DNA from: Phanerochaete sordida
Taxonomy: Eukaryota; Basidiomycota; Agaricomycetes; Polyporales; Phanerochaetaceae
Length of the DNA: 64,000 nucleotides
Direction: 5' to 3'
NCBI GenBank assembly: GCA_019973155.2
Contig: BPQB01000016.1
Coordinates: forward strand, 434,001-498,000
The first letter of the stretch is position 1; each line of letters starts with the position of its first letter. Below are positions 23,061 to 34,531 of this stretch, piece by piece. The position numbers were made by a program, and so were the translations under genes. The notes below the pieces were generated by a model. That model saw only the letters and a list, made by a program, of their open reading frames with translations. It was not told where the DNA came from and ran no database searches.

Positions 23061-26000
23061 TCAAAACGGGACCGCGATGTAGCCAGGGCTGGGCCTGGAG
23101 CGAACGTAAAATCCGAACGTGAGAATTGAGAGTGACGGCGCACAACGACAAGTTGCTTACTGATCGGCGATGTTAGTGCATATATTGAGGAGCTCCTTGG
23201 CGTTGATAGCGCCACAATCGAAGCTGTGAGTCTTAACCACAGCCTCAAGGACATCAGCAAGATTCCGCGCGAATTCACGCGCGAGCGAGGCATCCTGCAC
23301 TTGGACCAGCAGTCGTGTACTCATTTCCGTGAGCGGCGAGAGTTCCTGAGCACTTTTGAGCGCCGCAGCGGCAATGTCGGGGGATCCGAGGCTCCCGACG
23401 AGACTCTGCAGAGCAGAGATCATACTTTCGACGTGGAGCCCAGAAGCCTCTCTGTGATGCGAAGACAGCAGGCTATCGTGCCGCTCGTAGAACGCCGCGC
23501 GCGTAGCGCAGAAGTGAAAGCGGCCGGCTGATTTGAGTACTTGGCTGGTGATGTAGTGCTCACGCGCGTCTTCGATTGGGGCGAGGTTCAAGGTATTGGA
23601 CCATTGCTGCAGATCCTATGTTTAAAAGAATGTCAGCAGAGATAAAGACAAGAAAAGCGGCAGTGGATCGTTGCGCTCACCCAGGAAGTCTCGCCCTGTT
23701 CGGTGAGTCTCGCGACCTCGATATGTTTGAGGGACAAAGTCCTGTTGAAAACCTCCTTGTCGTTGGCGAAGACGACGTGCGCTCGGTCTGCCTCAGCAGT
23801 CCAAAACGTCTTCTCCGATCTGAGATAATGGATGATTACAAGAAGCGTTGCCATAAGTGATGGTGTAACCCACTGAACAGAACCAATTTGCTGGTTGATC
23901 TTGTGAAGGTAAGCTTGTACGTCATCTCTTAACATCCGAATGTCAGAAAGTAGTTTTTCTCCTTCTCTGTGATGACTCTGGCGGGGGGAATCATACTGGC
24001 AGTGATGGGTCAGATCGCAGGGCCAAGATCTGATTGCAGCAGATGGCGCACCTGGCGCGCCGCGAGCTCAAGCGCAGCCGCAAGCTTGTTAAAGTGGACG
24101 ACGACCGCCCTGGCAGAATCCCGACAGACATTCAAGTGGCTGTGGTGGTAGTCCCTGCGCAGCGGTGTGACGGCGACCTTCGCCGTGCTCGCTTCGAGCT
24201 CCTGGCCACGCAGGATCTCCACCTTCTCAACGAGCTCGGCTACGCCGCGCACGATGTCGATTTCGCATGTGCTGAGTTTTCGGACGCTGATCGCGGTGCT
24301 GTCGCTGTGTCCCTCGAGCTCCGCAACAGCGGACTGCAGCACGCTCCAGCGCGTCTCGAGTTCCCCGTGGCGGGTGCGGTAGCCTGCCAGCTCGCTATGA
24401 GGCGTATGCGGCTCCCAGGTAGGCTGTCGAAGACACTTCAGCCGATGACTCGGGCGGTTAAGCGTGGACACGTACCTTGAGCGCACTCATCTGCCCGTCG
24501 TGAGAAGATCCGTAGAGGCTGACTAGAACAGACCCGTCACTACTGAGTAAGCCGTAAATGCCGTACTCCTGGCCGAACCATTTGGACGTTCTGCCTGTAT
24601 AAGCGTTAGTGGCCTGCATGCACCTCATACTCGAGGTCAGCGTACCGCTAGAAGTCCCGAAGAGAACACCCTGAATGCAGCTCCCATCGGTCACATACCA
24701 GACATGCGTGATATACTCGTCCTGCAATAATACGAACGCTTCCTCTCGGGCGCCACTTGTGCTGCACCAGGATGTTTCGTTGCCGTCTTCGTATACGACC
24801 TTGAGATCTGCGATGCAGCAGCTGACGCGCATGCACACTCTCCTTATAGCGCGGGGCGCGCGTCCGCCGGCTCCGTGGCCAGGTGGGCCAACCACATTCG
24901 GAGTGTGGACTCGGCGCGGCGCTCCAGAATGCGCAACGGTAGAGTGCCCATGGCCGTCGTCAGGCACCCGCAACTGCGGCTCGTGGTCGTGTGGAACGGA
25001 CCGTGGTCGCGCGCCCGAATGGCCGAGACTATTTGGAGTAGGAAGCTGGGAGACACTCAGACTGGGTGACCGAGGGGGCCAGCTGCTCCTGGAGCCGTTG
25101 GGGGGAAGCAAAGATACGTTGGGCCGCGCATGCGGAGCAATGAAGCCAGGTGTCGTGTAAGGTCGATCTGCCATTATTCATTTTCCCACTCCATGCTGAG
25201 TTCCAAGAGACTCACCAAAGCATGTTTTCCCTCGCAAGGATGCTGGTATCTCGAAGTGGAAATCCACAGGATGGCTCCATCCTTGAAGTTGGACGTCGTC
25301 ATATCCGCACATGTGCAGGTTCTTGTCGGAAAATCCTTCATGAAAATTGGACTTGCACAGCCGAAGATACTGCGTACCTCGTCTGTGCCTGCCCACACCA
25401 GGCCAACATGGAATCGAGAGCTTGCAATCGGTACCGCAAGAATGCCGGCGCTGGTAATAGATCCACTTGCCACTGGGTATCTGTTCGCTGTCTGAGCAAC
25501 TTGCCGCTTGTTAAGAAGGAGCTCAACGCACAGCATCCACTCGGACGAAGAGCGGGCACCCTCCGTGATAGCACCATGGGTATCTTGAAAATATAGTCTC
25601 CAGGCGCGGTCAGTACGCGTAGTCAAAAACGGGGTGGGTGGGACCAACCTTGTTGAATGACGTCCGCTGATAGTGTAGGTGACTGCGGCTATATCGGTGA
25701 CCACGCCGTCTCTCGTGGTAACTATGTCGCCCTTCGTGAGCCTAAAGAAAAATAAGTTAGGATCAGGGCGGCGCGGAAGTATGAAGAACTCACCATGCGA
25801 TACCGCCGTGCTTACGGTACTCGCGAACGGCAAATGTTTCGTCTTGAAAGTAGACACAAACATCGTTTTGATCTAGAGACCTGCGTCAGGGACGGTAGAC
25901 GAATACGAGATAGACCCGATGCAGACTTGCGTCCAAGCATGCTCCGATGCCTGTAGAAGGGCTACCGAGCGCAATTGCCACCCCATTCGTGTTGTCTGGA

Positions 26001-26679
26001 GCTTCCCAGCGCCCGTCCTCAATCGTGCTATCGCCGCCTGCATAAGTTGCCACCACCGCGCAGAAAATTAATGGGCTTACCAACAGCGAACGTAGCCCAA
26101 AGTATCTTGGAAGAAGACCAACATGCTGCCTGTATTGTACGCCGCCGGCACGATCGCCATTTTTGAGCCAATCTTGACGTTCGCCAGCTGGAAGCCAGTC
26201 CTCTCCCATCTCTGCCCCTCGACGAAACGCCACTCGCGCAACGTACTGCTGCGGTCCTGATAAAATATAGACCGCCTGGATGAGTCCCACTGATTGAACT
26301 CGGAAGTCAGCCCAACAAGAAGATGTCCGTGTGTAATGTGGCGACCTACGACTTGGCAGTGAAGGCTGCTTGTGTCGTCGCAGTCGAGGGTCAAGTTGGC
26401 GAAGGTCCATTCCCGAGACTGCTTGATGGGACCTTGCGGAAGGTCAGACTTGACTCGCCTTGGTTTTCCTCGATTCTTACGTTGGGAAGTAACACTCTCG
26501 AGATCGCGTGCGGAGAGCTGGAGCGCAGCCTCGTAGACATCGCCCCCAGACGCCACCATGTAGCAGCGAGTATTGCTTAGATACCCATTTGTGGCTAGCA
26601 CAACAGATCTCTGCGGCAAAGCGATACAATGTCAGAAAGATGCTCAAGATGCTTCACCAGATTGGCGCACCCCTTCCAT
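23061..26679 (-). CDS. Fucose-lectin-like beta-propeller with helical C-terminal region
   Basis: A large multi-exon gene whose internal exon borders are only partly resolved. The ATG at 26679 begins a three-codon first exon (M-E-G) that splices in phase into R-S-V-V-L-A-T-N-G. The N-terminal half, to about 24500, carries several blades of the fungal fucose-specific lectin type, with repeated Y/F-F-Q-D followed by V/I-R-E or I-T-E, e.g. V-Y-F-Q-D-E-T-F-A-V-R-E-Y near 25850. The C-terminal part (about 24430-23061) is predicted by eye to be helical. It has a heptad-like stretch (R-H-G-E-L-E-T-R-W), a hydrophobic segment (S-L-M-A-T-L-L-V-I-I-H-Y-L) near 23870, and more amphipathic helices. A final 66-bp intron (23160-23095) gives a stop at 23061. 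Without that intron the frame stops at 23157. No signal peptide is present. Carbohydrate binding is inferred from family resemblance. The role of the helical part is unknown. Confidence 0.65.
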
Positions 26680-27600
26680 GTTGGTCTTGAGCGAAACGAT
26701 TGAGGTGAGGGACGGGATGTAGTAGGAATGGGAAGACGAGTATACGAGGTGGGCTTATATACTACAGTGTGGGTCAGTGCACCCGCACTCCAGTGACAGG
26801 TTCTTCTTCTCATTTCCACCGGAGCTGTGTCTCGCTGCTTCAGAAGGTGCAAGTATAGTCACAAGTGGCTGAGCCCGAATTGGGGCGAACAGGGTCCCGT
26901 AGTCCTGCAGTACACGGTGGAGGTCTCCAAGTAGGAGGATGCTCGTCAGCTCTTGCACAACGTGGTCGCACCAAAAGATCTCACCGAAGTCTTTAGAGGA
27001 GTATTAGACGAGGCGGGGCAGTCGCAGCACAGGATCATTGGGCAACAAGGGTCCGAAGACATGTGTAGAGTTCTGCGATTGAGAGATAATCAATCTGCGG
27101 AGGTCCGTTCAGCAATGCGCACCCTGAACCCATGTTACGTCTGGTAGTAGTGTGAGCCCACTGTGGTCTCAGACGATTCCTTCGCCGACCCACGGAGTGA
27201 ACTACGACGGCTTGGGCGACGACCTTGACCAGACGGTAGTCCTCATGCTCTGCGCGTGCTACCTCGGAGAAGATCTACACGTGGACGAGGAGGCTGTGAG
27301 GTCAACGGTGAGGAGATAGGAAGGAATACGAACCTTTGAAGAGCTTCTTGAACTTACATCTGAAGGGAAAGCAGTGAAAAATCGATGCGCGTTTTCCTAG
27401 GGTTGAGGGCGACTGGTGAGGACCTCCATAGCCCGGCCTTTGTACCTCTGCCCCTTCTGGACAGCTTTTGAAACGCCTGTTCTTATTCGCCTGCCTTGAC
27501 CACACAAGTCTGGAAATTTATAAGACCGGGGTGCCTCTGACTTTGACGTCCCCAAAGCAATTGAGCAACATATCCAGAATTCAGCGACGTACTCTACTCC
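26680..27600. other. Intergenic region upstream of lectin gene
   Basis: About 920 bp. A short plus frame ending at 27319 (G-V-N-Y-D-G-L-G-D-D-L-D-Q) has no family I recognise and may be a relict. Apart from the lectin promoter (see 26754-26761) nothing else is supported. Confidence 0.4.
26754..26761 (-). promoter_or_regulatory. TATA box of lectin-like gene
   Basis: The minus strand reads TATATAAG about 75 bp upstream of the ATG at 26679. The spacing matches other promoters in this window and supports the very short first exon. Confidence 0.65.
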
Positions 27601-29372
27601 TCACACAACACTCGCGACCGCCACCTCCTCGCTCCGCGCCTTCTCCCTCCCCCGCCCAGCATACTCATCCAGCAGCCTCTTCAGCTCCTCCGCCTCCGCA
27701 ACAAGCTGCTTCACGGTGACCTCCTCCGGCAGCACCGGCTTCGGCGGCGGCGGCGCTTTCCACGCCTTCTCCGCGACGGCGCCCTTGACAACCTCAGCCC
27801 ACGTCGTGCCCTCCGCGCGCAGGAGCGCGGCGAGCTCGTCCTTGATGCGCCGCGGCGCGCCGACGCCGTCGTACCCGAAGCCCGTGTAGAGCTGCACGGC
27901 GGCCGCGCCCGCGCGCGCGTACTCGAGCGCGTCCGCGCCGCTCGCGATCCCGCCGCACCCGATGATGGGCGTCGATGCCGGGAGCAGCGGGCGCAGCGCG
28001 CGGAGCGTCGCGAGCGTGTACGGCTTCAGCGGCGCGCCGGAGAGGCCGCCGGCCTCGGTGCGGTTCGCTGGGAATATGTTAGGGGGAGCGGGGCTGGTGT
28101 GTGTGAGAGGCGTACCGTCGTGCAGCGAGGCGGGCCGCTGGACGGTCGTGTTGCTCACGATGACGCCGTCGATGCCGCTGGCGCGCACGGCGGCCGCGAT
28201 GTCGCCGACCTCGTCTGCGGTGAGGTCCGGCGCGATTTTGAGGAGGACCTTCGGCTTGCGCGTCGGGGCGAGGGAGGCCGCCGCCTCGTCGCGCGCCTGC
28301 GTCACGCCCGTGAGCAGCTCCTGCAGGAGCGTCCGGCTCTGCATTCCCCTGCAGTGACGCGTCAGAGGCGGGCTGGGGCCGGCGGCGCGTGGGCTCACCT
28401 CAGGCCGGGCGTGTTGGGGCTTGAGACGTTCACGACGAGCACGTCCGCGTAGGGCGCGAACGCGTGCACGCCTGAGACGAAATCCTTGATCGAATCTGGT
28501 GGAGACGACTTGTTCTTGCCGAGGTTGACCGCGAGAAGCGAACCAGGACGAAGCGACGCGGGCACGTCTCCGTCATATTCGTGGAAAGGCGGGATGCGGT
28601 CCTGCAGGCGGTTGAGCACCATCGTGTGTCCGTCCGAGGGGAAGCCGTAGCGGTTGATGAGGGCGTGGTCAGCGGGAAGGTGGAAGACGCGTGGTAGTGG
28701 GTTGCCGGGCTAGATAATCGATGTATGCTATAGTCAGTGAACGTTGTCAGTCTGGCGTGCGCGCAGCCCTGGGCACCGCAGACGGGAGCAAGGCTTACCT
28801 GTGGTTTCGGTGTCACGCTTCCAATTTCCACCCAGCTGAAGCCCAGGTCAAACAGGCCTGTGCGGAGTCAGATATCGTGAATTCCATAAGCACTCGGAGA
28901 GCGTACCGTCAACGGCCTCTGCGTGCTTGTCAAACCCCGCTGCCAGGCCAAGCGGGTTAGACAGCTGCCTGCCCCACAGCTGTATTCATGGGGTGCATTC
29001 AATATTTCGTAAACGTATTGAAGTAGTTCTACGCACCTCGTACTTTAACACCTCGTCGTCTGGCTGGGTGTCCTTAGGTGCTAGCCCGCTCCTGAGGACC
29101 TTGACTGCAATCTTGTGACCAGTCTCCGCATCGAAGAGGTGTCTGAGCAACGGAGTGAAGACATAACGGTGTATCGCAGAGCGAGAGTCAAAGTAGTAGA
29201 CCGCAAAGAGGCCGGTGGACACCAGCAAGACCGTAGCATACAGTCCTGTCTTCACGGGGTTGGCTGGGCGGGCGGTGGTCGAGGCATTCCGGGCAGGGCC
29301 GCGGAAGGTCGCGGAGCGCAGTGGTTGCGGTAAGCGGAAGCTCCTGGCAAGCCTCAGGCCAGGCGACGCCAT
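27601..29372 (-). CDS. Dihydroorotate dehydrogenase, mitochondrial class 2
   Basis: Six exons, 29372-29037, 28979-28907, 28857-28799, 28709-28399, 28348-28116 and 28067-27601, give 492 aa with all phases consistent. It catalyses quinone-linked oxidation of dihydroorotate to orotate in pyrimidine synthesis at the inner mitochondrial membrane. The N-terminus has an Arg-rich targeting sequence and one transmembrane helix ([17 protein letters not shown]). Class 2 signatures follow: [30 protein letters not shown] with the catalytic-serine region, and I-I-G-C-G-G-I for FMN phosphate binding. The C-terminus has an extra charged coiled tail of about 60 residues. The gene is divergent from the importin gene with 289 bp between starts. 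Yeast has a cytosolic class 1 enzyme instead, so I give no gene symbol. Confidence 0.95.
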
Positions 29373-29661
29373 GTATGCACGAGAGGGCCTTGTGAAAGGT
29401 CGCAGCGAAAGAGGTGGGTGAGGTGGACGGGGAAACGAAGGAAGGGAACGGGGAGCGGGCGTCCACTTCAGGCAAAGCGCATCAAAGTCGGGACTGCCAT
29501 TCCTGGATGTGATGGCGGGATTGTGGTCGCCAAAACGAGCAAGCGGAGCACGTGGGGCGACGCAGCTCGTCCAAAATTTTGCAAGCGCCCACCTTCAAAT
29601 TCGGGCTCTGCCTCTTCCCTTTCTCATCCTCCTTCCTTCACGACTTTACGACCCCCCAGCC
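29373..29661. promoter_or_regulatory. Bidirectional promoter, DHODH / importin
   Basis: The starts of two divergent housekeeping genes are 289 bp apart, so this interval must hold both core promoters. No clear TATA box is seen, as expected for constitutive genes. Confidence 0.55.
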
Positions 29662-32600
29662 ATGGACGTACGTGTTTTTGCTGCACATCGCGAGAGCAGC
29701 AGCCTCTGAACATGCCTTGGCTGTTTTTGCAGCAAAATTTTGTCCAGGCTCTCCACAATCTGCTGGTTCAGTCCACCTCCAACGACACGGTCCAGCTCAA
29801 AGCTGTACGCAAATCGATCCTCATCCCACGTCTCAGTCCGTTTACACGCGTGCATCTAGGCGACCTCGCAGCTCAACAAGGAGTTCTACAAGAACCCAGC
29901 ATGTATTCCCGCTCTTGCGACCATAATCGCGAACTCGCCCGAGCAGGCGGTCAGTGGCTTTCTCGTCTGACACGCTGCCCTCCATCTCATCTTCGCGTCA
30001 GGTCCGCCAACTCGCTGCCGTCGAGCTGCGCAAACGGATATCGCAGAACAGCGGTGACATGTGGCTGCAGGTCAACGCCCCGGAGCGTGTGCAGATCAAG
30101 CAGAAGCTGCCCGAGCTCATCCTCAACGAGCCCAAGTGCGTGTATACGACTTTCCGCCCCTCGCATAGTGCTAACCCCGCATCCTGCGCCCGCAGCAAGC
30201 TTGTCCGCCACTCATCGGCACGCGTCGTCGCTGCCATCGCGAGCATCGAAGTCCCCCTCGGCCAGTGGACCGAGCTCATGCCCTTCCTTGAGCAAACCTG
30301 CACCTCGGCGAACGTCGCCCACCGCGAAGTCGGCTCCTACATTCTCTTCACCGTGCTCGAGAACATCGTCGAGGGCTTCGAGTCGCACATGCAAAGCCTC
30401 TTCCGCCTCTTCGAGCAGCTCATCGCCGACCCGGAGAGCCTCGAGGTCCGGATAACTGCCGTGCGCTCGCTTGGCGTCGTTGCGCAGTACATTGACGCGG
30501 ACGACAAGGATGACATCGTGAGTCCTCGTGCCGATGTATGCTGTCCGTCGGCTTACCGAAGTCGCGTAGAAATCCTTCCAGCGCCTTCTCCCTTCCATGA
30601 TCAACGTCATTGGTCAGTGTGTCGAGGCTAGCGAGGAGCAGGGTGCTCGCCAGCTCTTCGATGTCCTCGAGACGCTCCTCATCCTTGTAAGTGCCATCGT
30701 AGCCTTGCCTCTGCTCTCCATTCTGACTTTGCTCCAGGAAATTCCCCTCCTTGGCCAGCATATACCCCAGCTTGCCCAGTTCTTGCTCGCCTGCGGTGGT
30801 AACCGCAACTACGAGAGCGAGCTCCGCATTCTCTCCCTTAACGCTCTCAACTGGACCGTTCAGTACAAGAAGTCCAAGGTCCAGCACCACAACCTTGCTG
30901 GTGCTATCCTCGAGGGCCTCCTTCCCATTGCCTGCGAAGACGAGCCCGAGGACATCGACGAGGACGCCACCTCGCGCTCGGCGCTGCGCATCATCGATGG
31001 TCTTGCCACCAGCCTGCCGCCAAGCCAGGTCTTCCCTCCCCTCAGCCACCTCATCCGCAACTACTTCGCGTCGCCCGAGGCCGCGAGTCGTCGTGGTGCG
31101 ATGCTCGCTCTCGGTGTCGCCGTCGAGGGCTGCAGCGAGTACATGACTCCGCTCATGAACCAGGTCTGGCCGCTCATCGAGGCTGGCCTCCGCGACCCCG
31201 ACGCCAGCGTCCGCAAGGCGTCTTGCGTTGCCGTTACCTGCCTGTGCGAGTGGCTCGAGGAGGACTGCGCCCAGAAGCACGCCGTGCTTGTTCCCGTAAG
31301 TACCAGCGCATCTATTCCTGCCTACGCGAGTCTCTAATGGATACCCGCAGACCATCATGGAGCTCGTCAACGACCCTGCTACCCAGCGCACCGCCTGCGC
31401 CGCTCTCGATGCCGTCTTGGAGATCCTGGCCGAGTCCATCGACCAGTACCTCGCGCTCATCATGGAGCGCCTCGCGGGCCTGCTCGAGACCGCGCCTATC
31501 CCCGTGAAGTCCGTCATTGTCGGTGCCATCGGCAGTGCGGCACATGCGTCGAAGGAGAAGTTCCTGCCGTACTTCTCGCAGACCATGAACCGCTTCCAGC
31601 ACTTCCTGGTCCTCACCGGCGAGGGCGAGGAGCAGGAGCTCCGCGGGATCACCATGGACGCCATCGGCACCTTCGCGGACGCGGTCGGCAAGGACGAGTT
31701 CCGCCCCTACTTCCAGAGCATGATGCAGCAGGCGTTCGCGGGCATCGAGCTCGGCAGCGCGCGCCTCAAGGAGTGTTCCTTCCTCTTCTTCGGCGTCATG
31801 GCGCGCGTCTTCGACGAGGAGTTCGCGCCGTACCTGCAGCAGGTCGTGCCCTCGCTCTTCGCGTCGCTCAAGCAGGCCGAGCACGGTGACGAGGAGATCG
31901 TGCCGACGGACGCCGTCGCGAGCTTCGCGTCGGGCAGCACGCCCGCGACCGCGATCTCCGTCGACGGCTACGACGGCGAGGAGGTCGACGTCGACATCGA
32001 CAAGCTCCTCGACGTCAACAGCACGATCTGCATCGAGAAGGAGATCGCCGCGGACACGATCGGCGCGCTCTTCGCGTCGACCGGCCCGCACTTCCTGCCG
32101 TTCGTCGAGCAGAGCACGATCGAGCTCGTCGCGCAGCTCTCGCACTACTACGACGGCATCCGCAAGGCCGCGACCGAGTCCCTCCTCGAGATCATCCGCT
32201 CCTTCTACGAGATCCGCAACCCCGCCGAGTGGCAGCCCGGCCAGGCCGTCCCCGTCCCGCTCGACCAGCAGGTCAAGGACCTCATCGAGCACATCCTGCC
32301 GCCGATGTTCGAGATGTACGAGACCGAGGACAACAAGTGAGTGCCCGTTCACGTTTTGCCTGCGGCTCTGCTGCGACATGATGAGAGAACTTCGTAAACT
32401 CAGCTCACTTCGACGCCCAAAGGGTGCATGAGACTAACGCGATTCTTTGCTGATCTCCATATGCTCTGCATTGTTTCGAACAATCACTGACGCACCTCCG
32501 TCTTTCCAGGAAAGTCGTCGCGAGCTTGTGCATGGGCTTGGCTGAGACCATCAACAAGGTCGGCCCCGGCATCCTCGAGGGCCGCCTCGAGAGCCTCGCC

Positions 32601-33505
32601 AACATCGCCGTGCAGGTCCTCGACGGCAAGGCGATGTGTCAGCAGGACCCTGACCAGGATGAGGACGAGGAGGCGCCTGAGGACACTGCCGAGTACGACT
32701 CGATCCTCGTCTCCGCGGCCGGCGACCTCGTCGCGGCGCTTGCCAACGCCCTCGGCGCCGACTTTGCGCAGGCGTTCAACACTTTCTTCACCCTCATCGC
32801 AAAATACTACGTACGTGATCTCCATCTGCGGCGTGCGGCAGGACACTGACGCGCGGGTGATTGCAGAAAAAGACACGGTCGCTCAGCGACAGGTCCTCGG
32901 CCATCGGCGCGCTCTCCGAGATCATCGCCGGCATGAAAGAGGCCGTCACGCCCCACACCGAGCCGCTCCTCGAGCTCTTCTACCGCGCGCTGTCCGACCC
33001 CGACGCCGAGGTGCAGACGAACGCGGCGTTCGCGTCCGGGCTCCTCATCGAGCACTCGCAGATGGACCTCTCCGCGCAGTACCTGCACCTCCTCGCCGCG
33101 TTCCGCCCGCTCTTCGCCGTGCCCGCGGACGCCGCGCCCGCGCAGATCAACGCGCGCGACAACGCCGTCGGCGCCGTCGCGCGCATGATCTACAAGAACG
33201 CAGGCGCGCTCCCGCTCGACCAGGTGCTCCCCGTGCTCTTCGGCGCGGTGCCGCTCACGCAGGACCCGCTCGAGAACCGGCCGCTCTTCCGCACCGTGTT
33301 CCTCCTCTTCAAGACGCAGCCGCAGGTGCTCCACCCGCACCTCGACAAGCTCCTCGCGCTCTTCGCGTACGTCCTCGACCCCAGCGCGCCCGACCAGATC
33401 GGCGACGAGATCCGCGCGGAGCTCATCGCGCTCCTCGCGACGCTCCACCGCGAGGTGCCCGACAAGGTGCGCGCGGCGGGCCTCGCGGTCTTCGTCGAGG
33501 CGTGA
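29662..33505 (+). CDS. KAP123: Importin beta-type karyopherin Kap123 / importin-4
   Basis: Ten exons, 29662-29667, 29733-29804, 29860-29949, 30002-30135, 30196-30517, 30570-30686, 30738-31295, 31351-32336, 32510-32810 and 32867-33505, give 1,074 aa with consistent phases. The protein is a HEAT-repeat solenoid that carries ribosomal proteins and histones into the nucleus. The N-terminus (M-D-Q-N-F-V-Q-A-L) is typical of the family, and exon 1 encodes only its first two residues. Another ATG at 29712 lies inside intron 1 and is not the start. The Ran-binding N-terminal HEATs include V-R-Q-L-A-A-V-E-L-R-K-R. An acidic loop (Q-D-E-D-E-E-A-P-E-D) lies near 32655-32690. Length matches fungal orthologues. 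Confidence 0.95.
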
Positions 33506-34313
33506 GCGCGCGCTTCTCCACTTCGTTCTTGTCCGCTTCTGTTGTCACCCACCCTTGTTGGATCATCTGTGTGTTGTCGCTGCATTATTATTCGTATACT
33601 CCTAGTAGGTTCACGACGCCCTTCGTACCCATAGACTGCTCTGTTTGTTTGTCCCCTCCGTTCACCGGCAATGTAATCCGCCACAGTGTAACATCTCCCT
33701 GCGCCGCGCCGGAGCGACCGAGCCTGCGTGCGTCGGACGTCGTGTCTGAGCTGTGTCTTTCCCTCTGCCAGCTCCGAGGCTGACCTTCCCTCGCAGCAAG
33801 CGGCAAGAGACTTTTTTGACGTGCAGGGCGAAGGCTGCGTACATCGCAGGTGGGCATCTCAGGGTCCGCCTAACGCCTGTGAATCGCTGACACTCCCTCC
33901 AGACCAATCATGACCAGTCGAGGGGCAATCAAACTTACACAGCAACGGCCCAGCAAATGTTCGACCCGGCGGCACGCTTAATTGCGCGTGCGGACCTGTG
34001 TCGCAAGCTCTCAGCTCGCAGCGTGCTGTGCCGCTCCCGCCCTGCGATGTGGCCTGCGGTCGCGCACCGTCCACATGGCCGCGTGCGCCTGGATACCGCC
34101 TCGCGCGTGCCGGCTCACATGAGCCCGCGCGCTCGCCATGTCGACGCGCGACAACACCCGCCGCGCAACAATCGCGCCTCAGCTGCCGATTGTTGCGGCA
34201 GCCGACACTGCAGGCCCTTCCATGTGCCGTTGCACCGCAGGCCCGCTGGCGACCGCGGCCCCGGTGCGCGCGTCGCAGCCAAACTCTGTTCAGGGTCCCG
34301 GGCGCCAAAGCGC
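33506..34313. other. Intergenic region downstream of importin gene
   Basis: 3' untranslated region of the importin gene followed by the distal promoter of the F-box-like gene. Long antisense frames here and through 35.3 kb come from high GC third positions and are not genes. Confidence 0.5.
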
Positions 34314-34426
34314 CAATTGTCCCCGGACGCCGTCTCGATGCGGACGGCGCAATTGAGTGCGCCAATTGTCCGCCGGGCCCGGTCGTTCCCTCGCAATTGT
34401 TGCGTCGCCCGCGCGCGACGTATAAA
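34314..34426 (+). promoter_or_regulatory. CAATTG cluster and TATA box
   Basis: Four copies of the palindrome CAATTG lie at 34314-34319, 34350-34355, 34363-34368 and 34394-34399, two of them in the longer form GCCAATTGTCC. TATAAA follows at 34421-34426, 106 bp before the ATG of the F-box-like gene. Such clustering in GC-rich DNA is unlikely to be chance and suggests binding sites for one dimeric factor. Confidence 0.55.
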
Positions 34427-34531
34427 GCGGCGGCTGCGAGGGGGCCTGGAGACATTGACCCCCTCGACGAGCTGCGCTCTCGACACGCCAATCGCCCGCG
34501 AACGCCCCACAGCACGCAGCACCCCGGGATA

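Noticed and set aside
29712..29732. ATG at 29712 as start of the importin gene
   Set aside because: It lies inside intron 1. The ATG at 29662 followed by a GTACGT donor gives the family-typical M-D-Q-N-F-V N-terminus.
31312..32379. 355-codon minus-strand open frame opposite the importin gene
   Set aside because: It is the exact antisense of well-supported Kap123 exons. The Asp/Glu/Arg/Leu-rich peptide is the expected by-product of GC-rich third positions.
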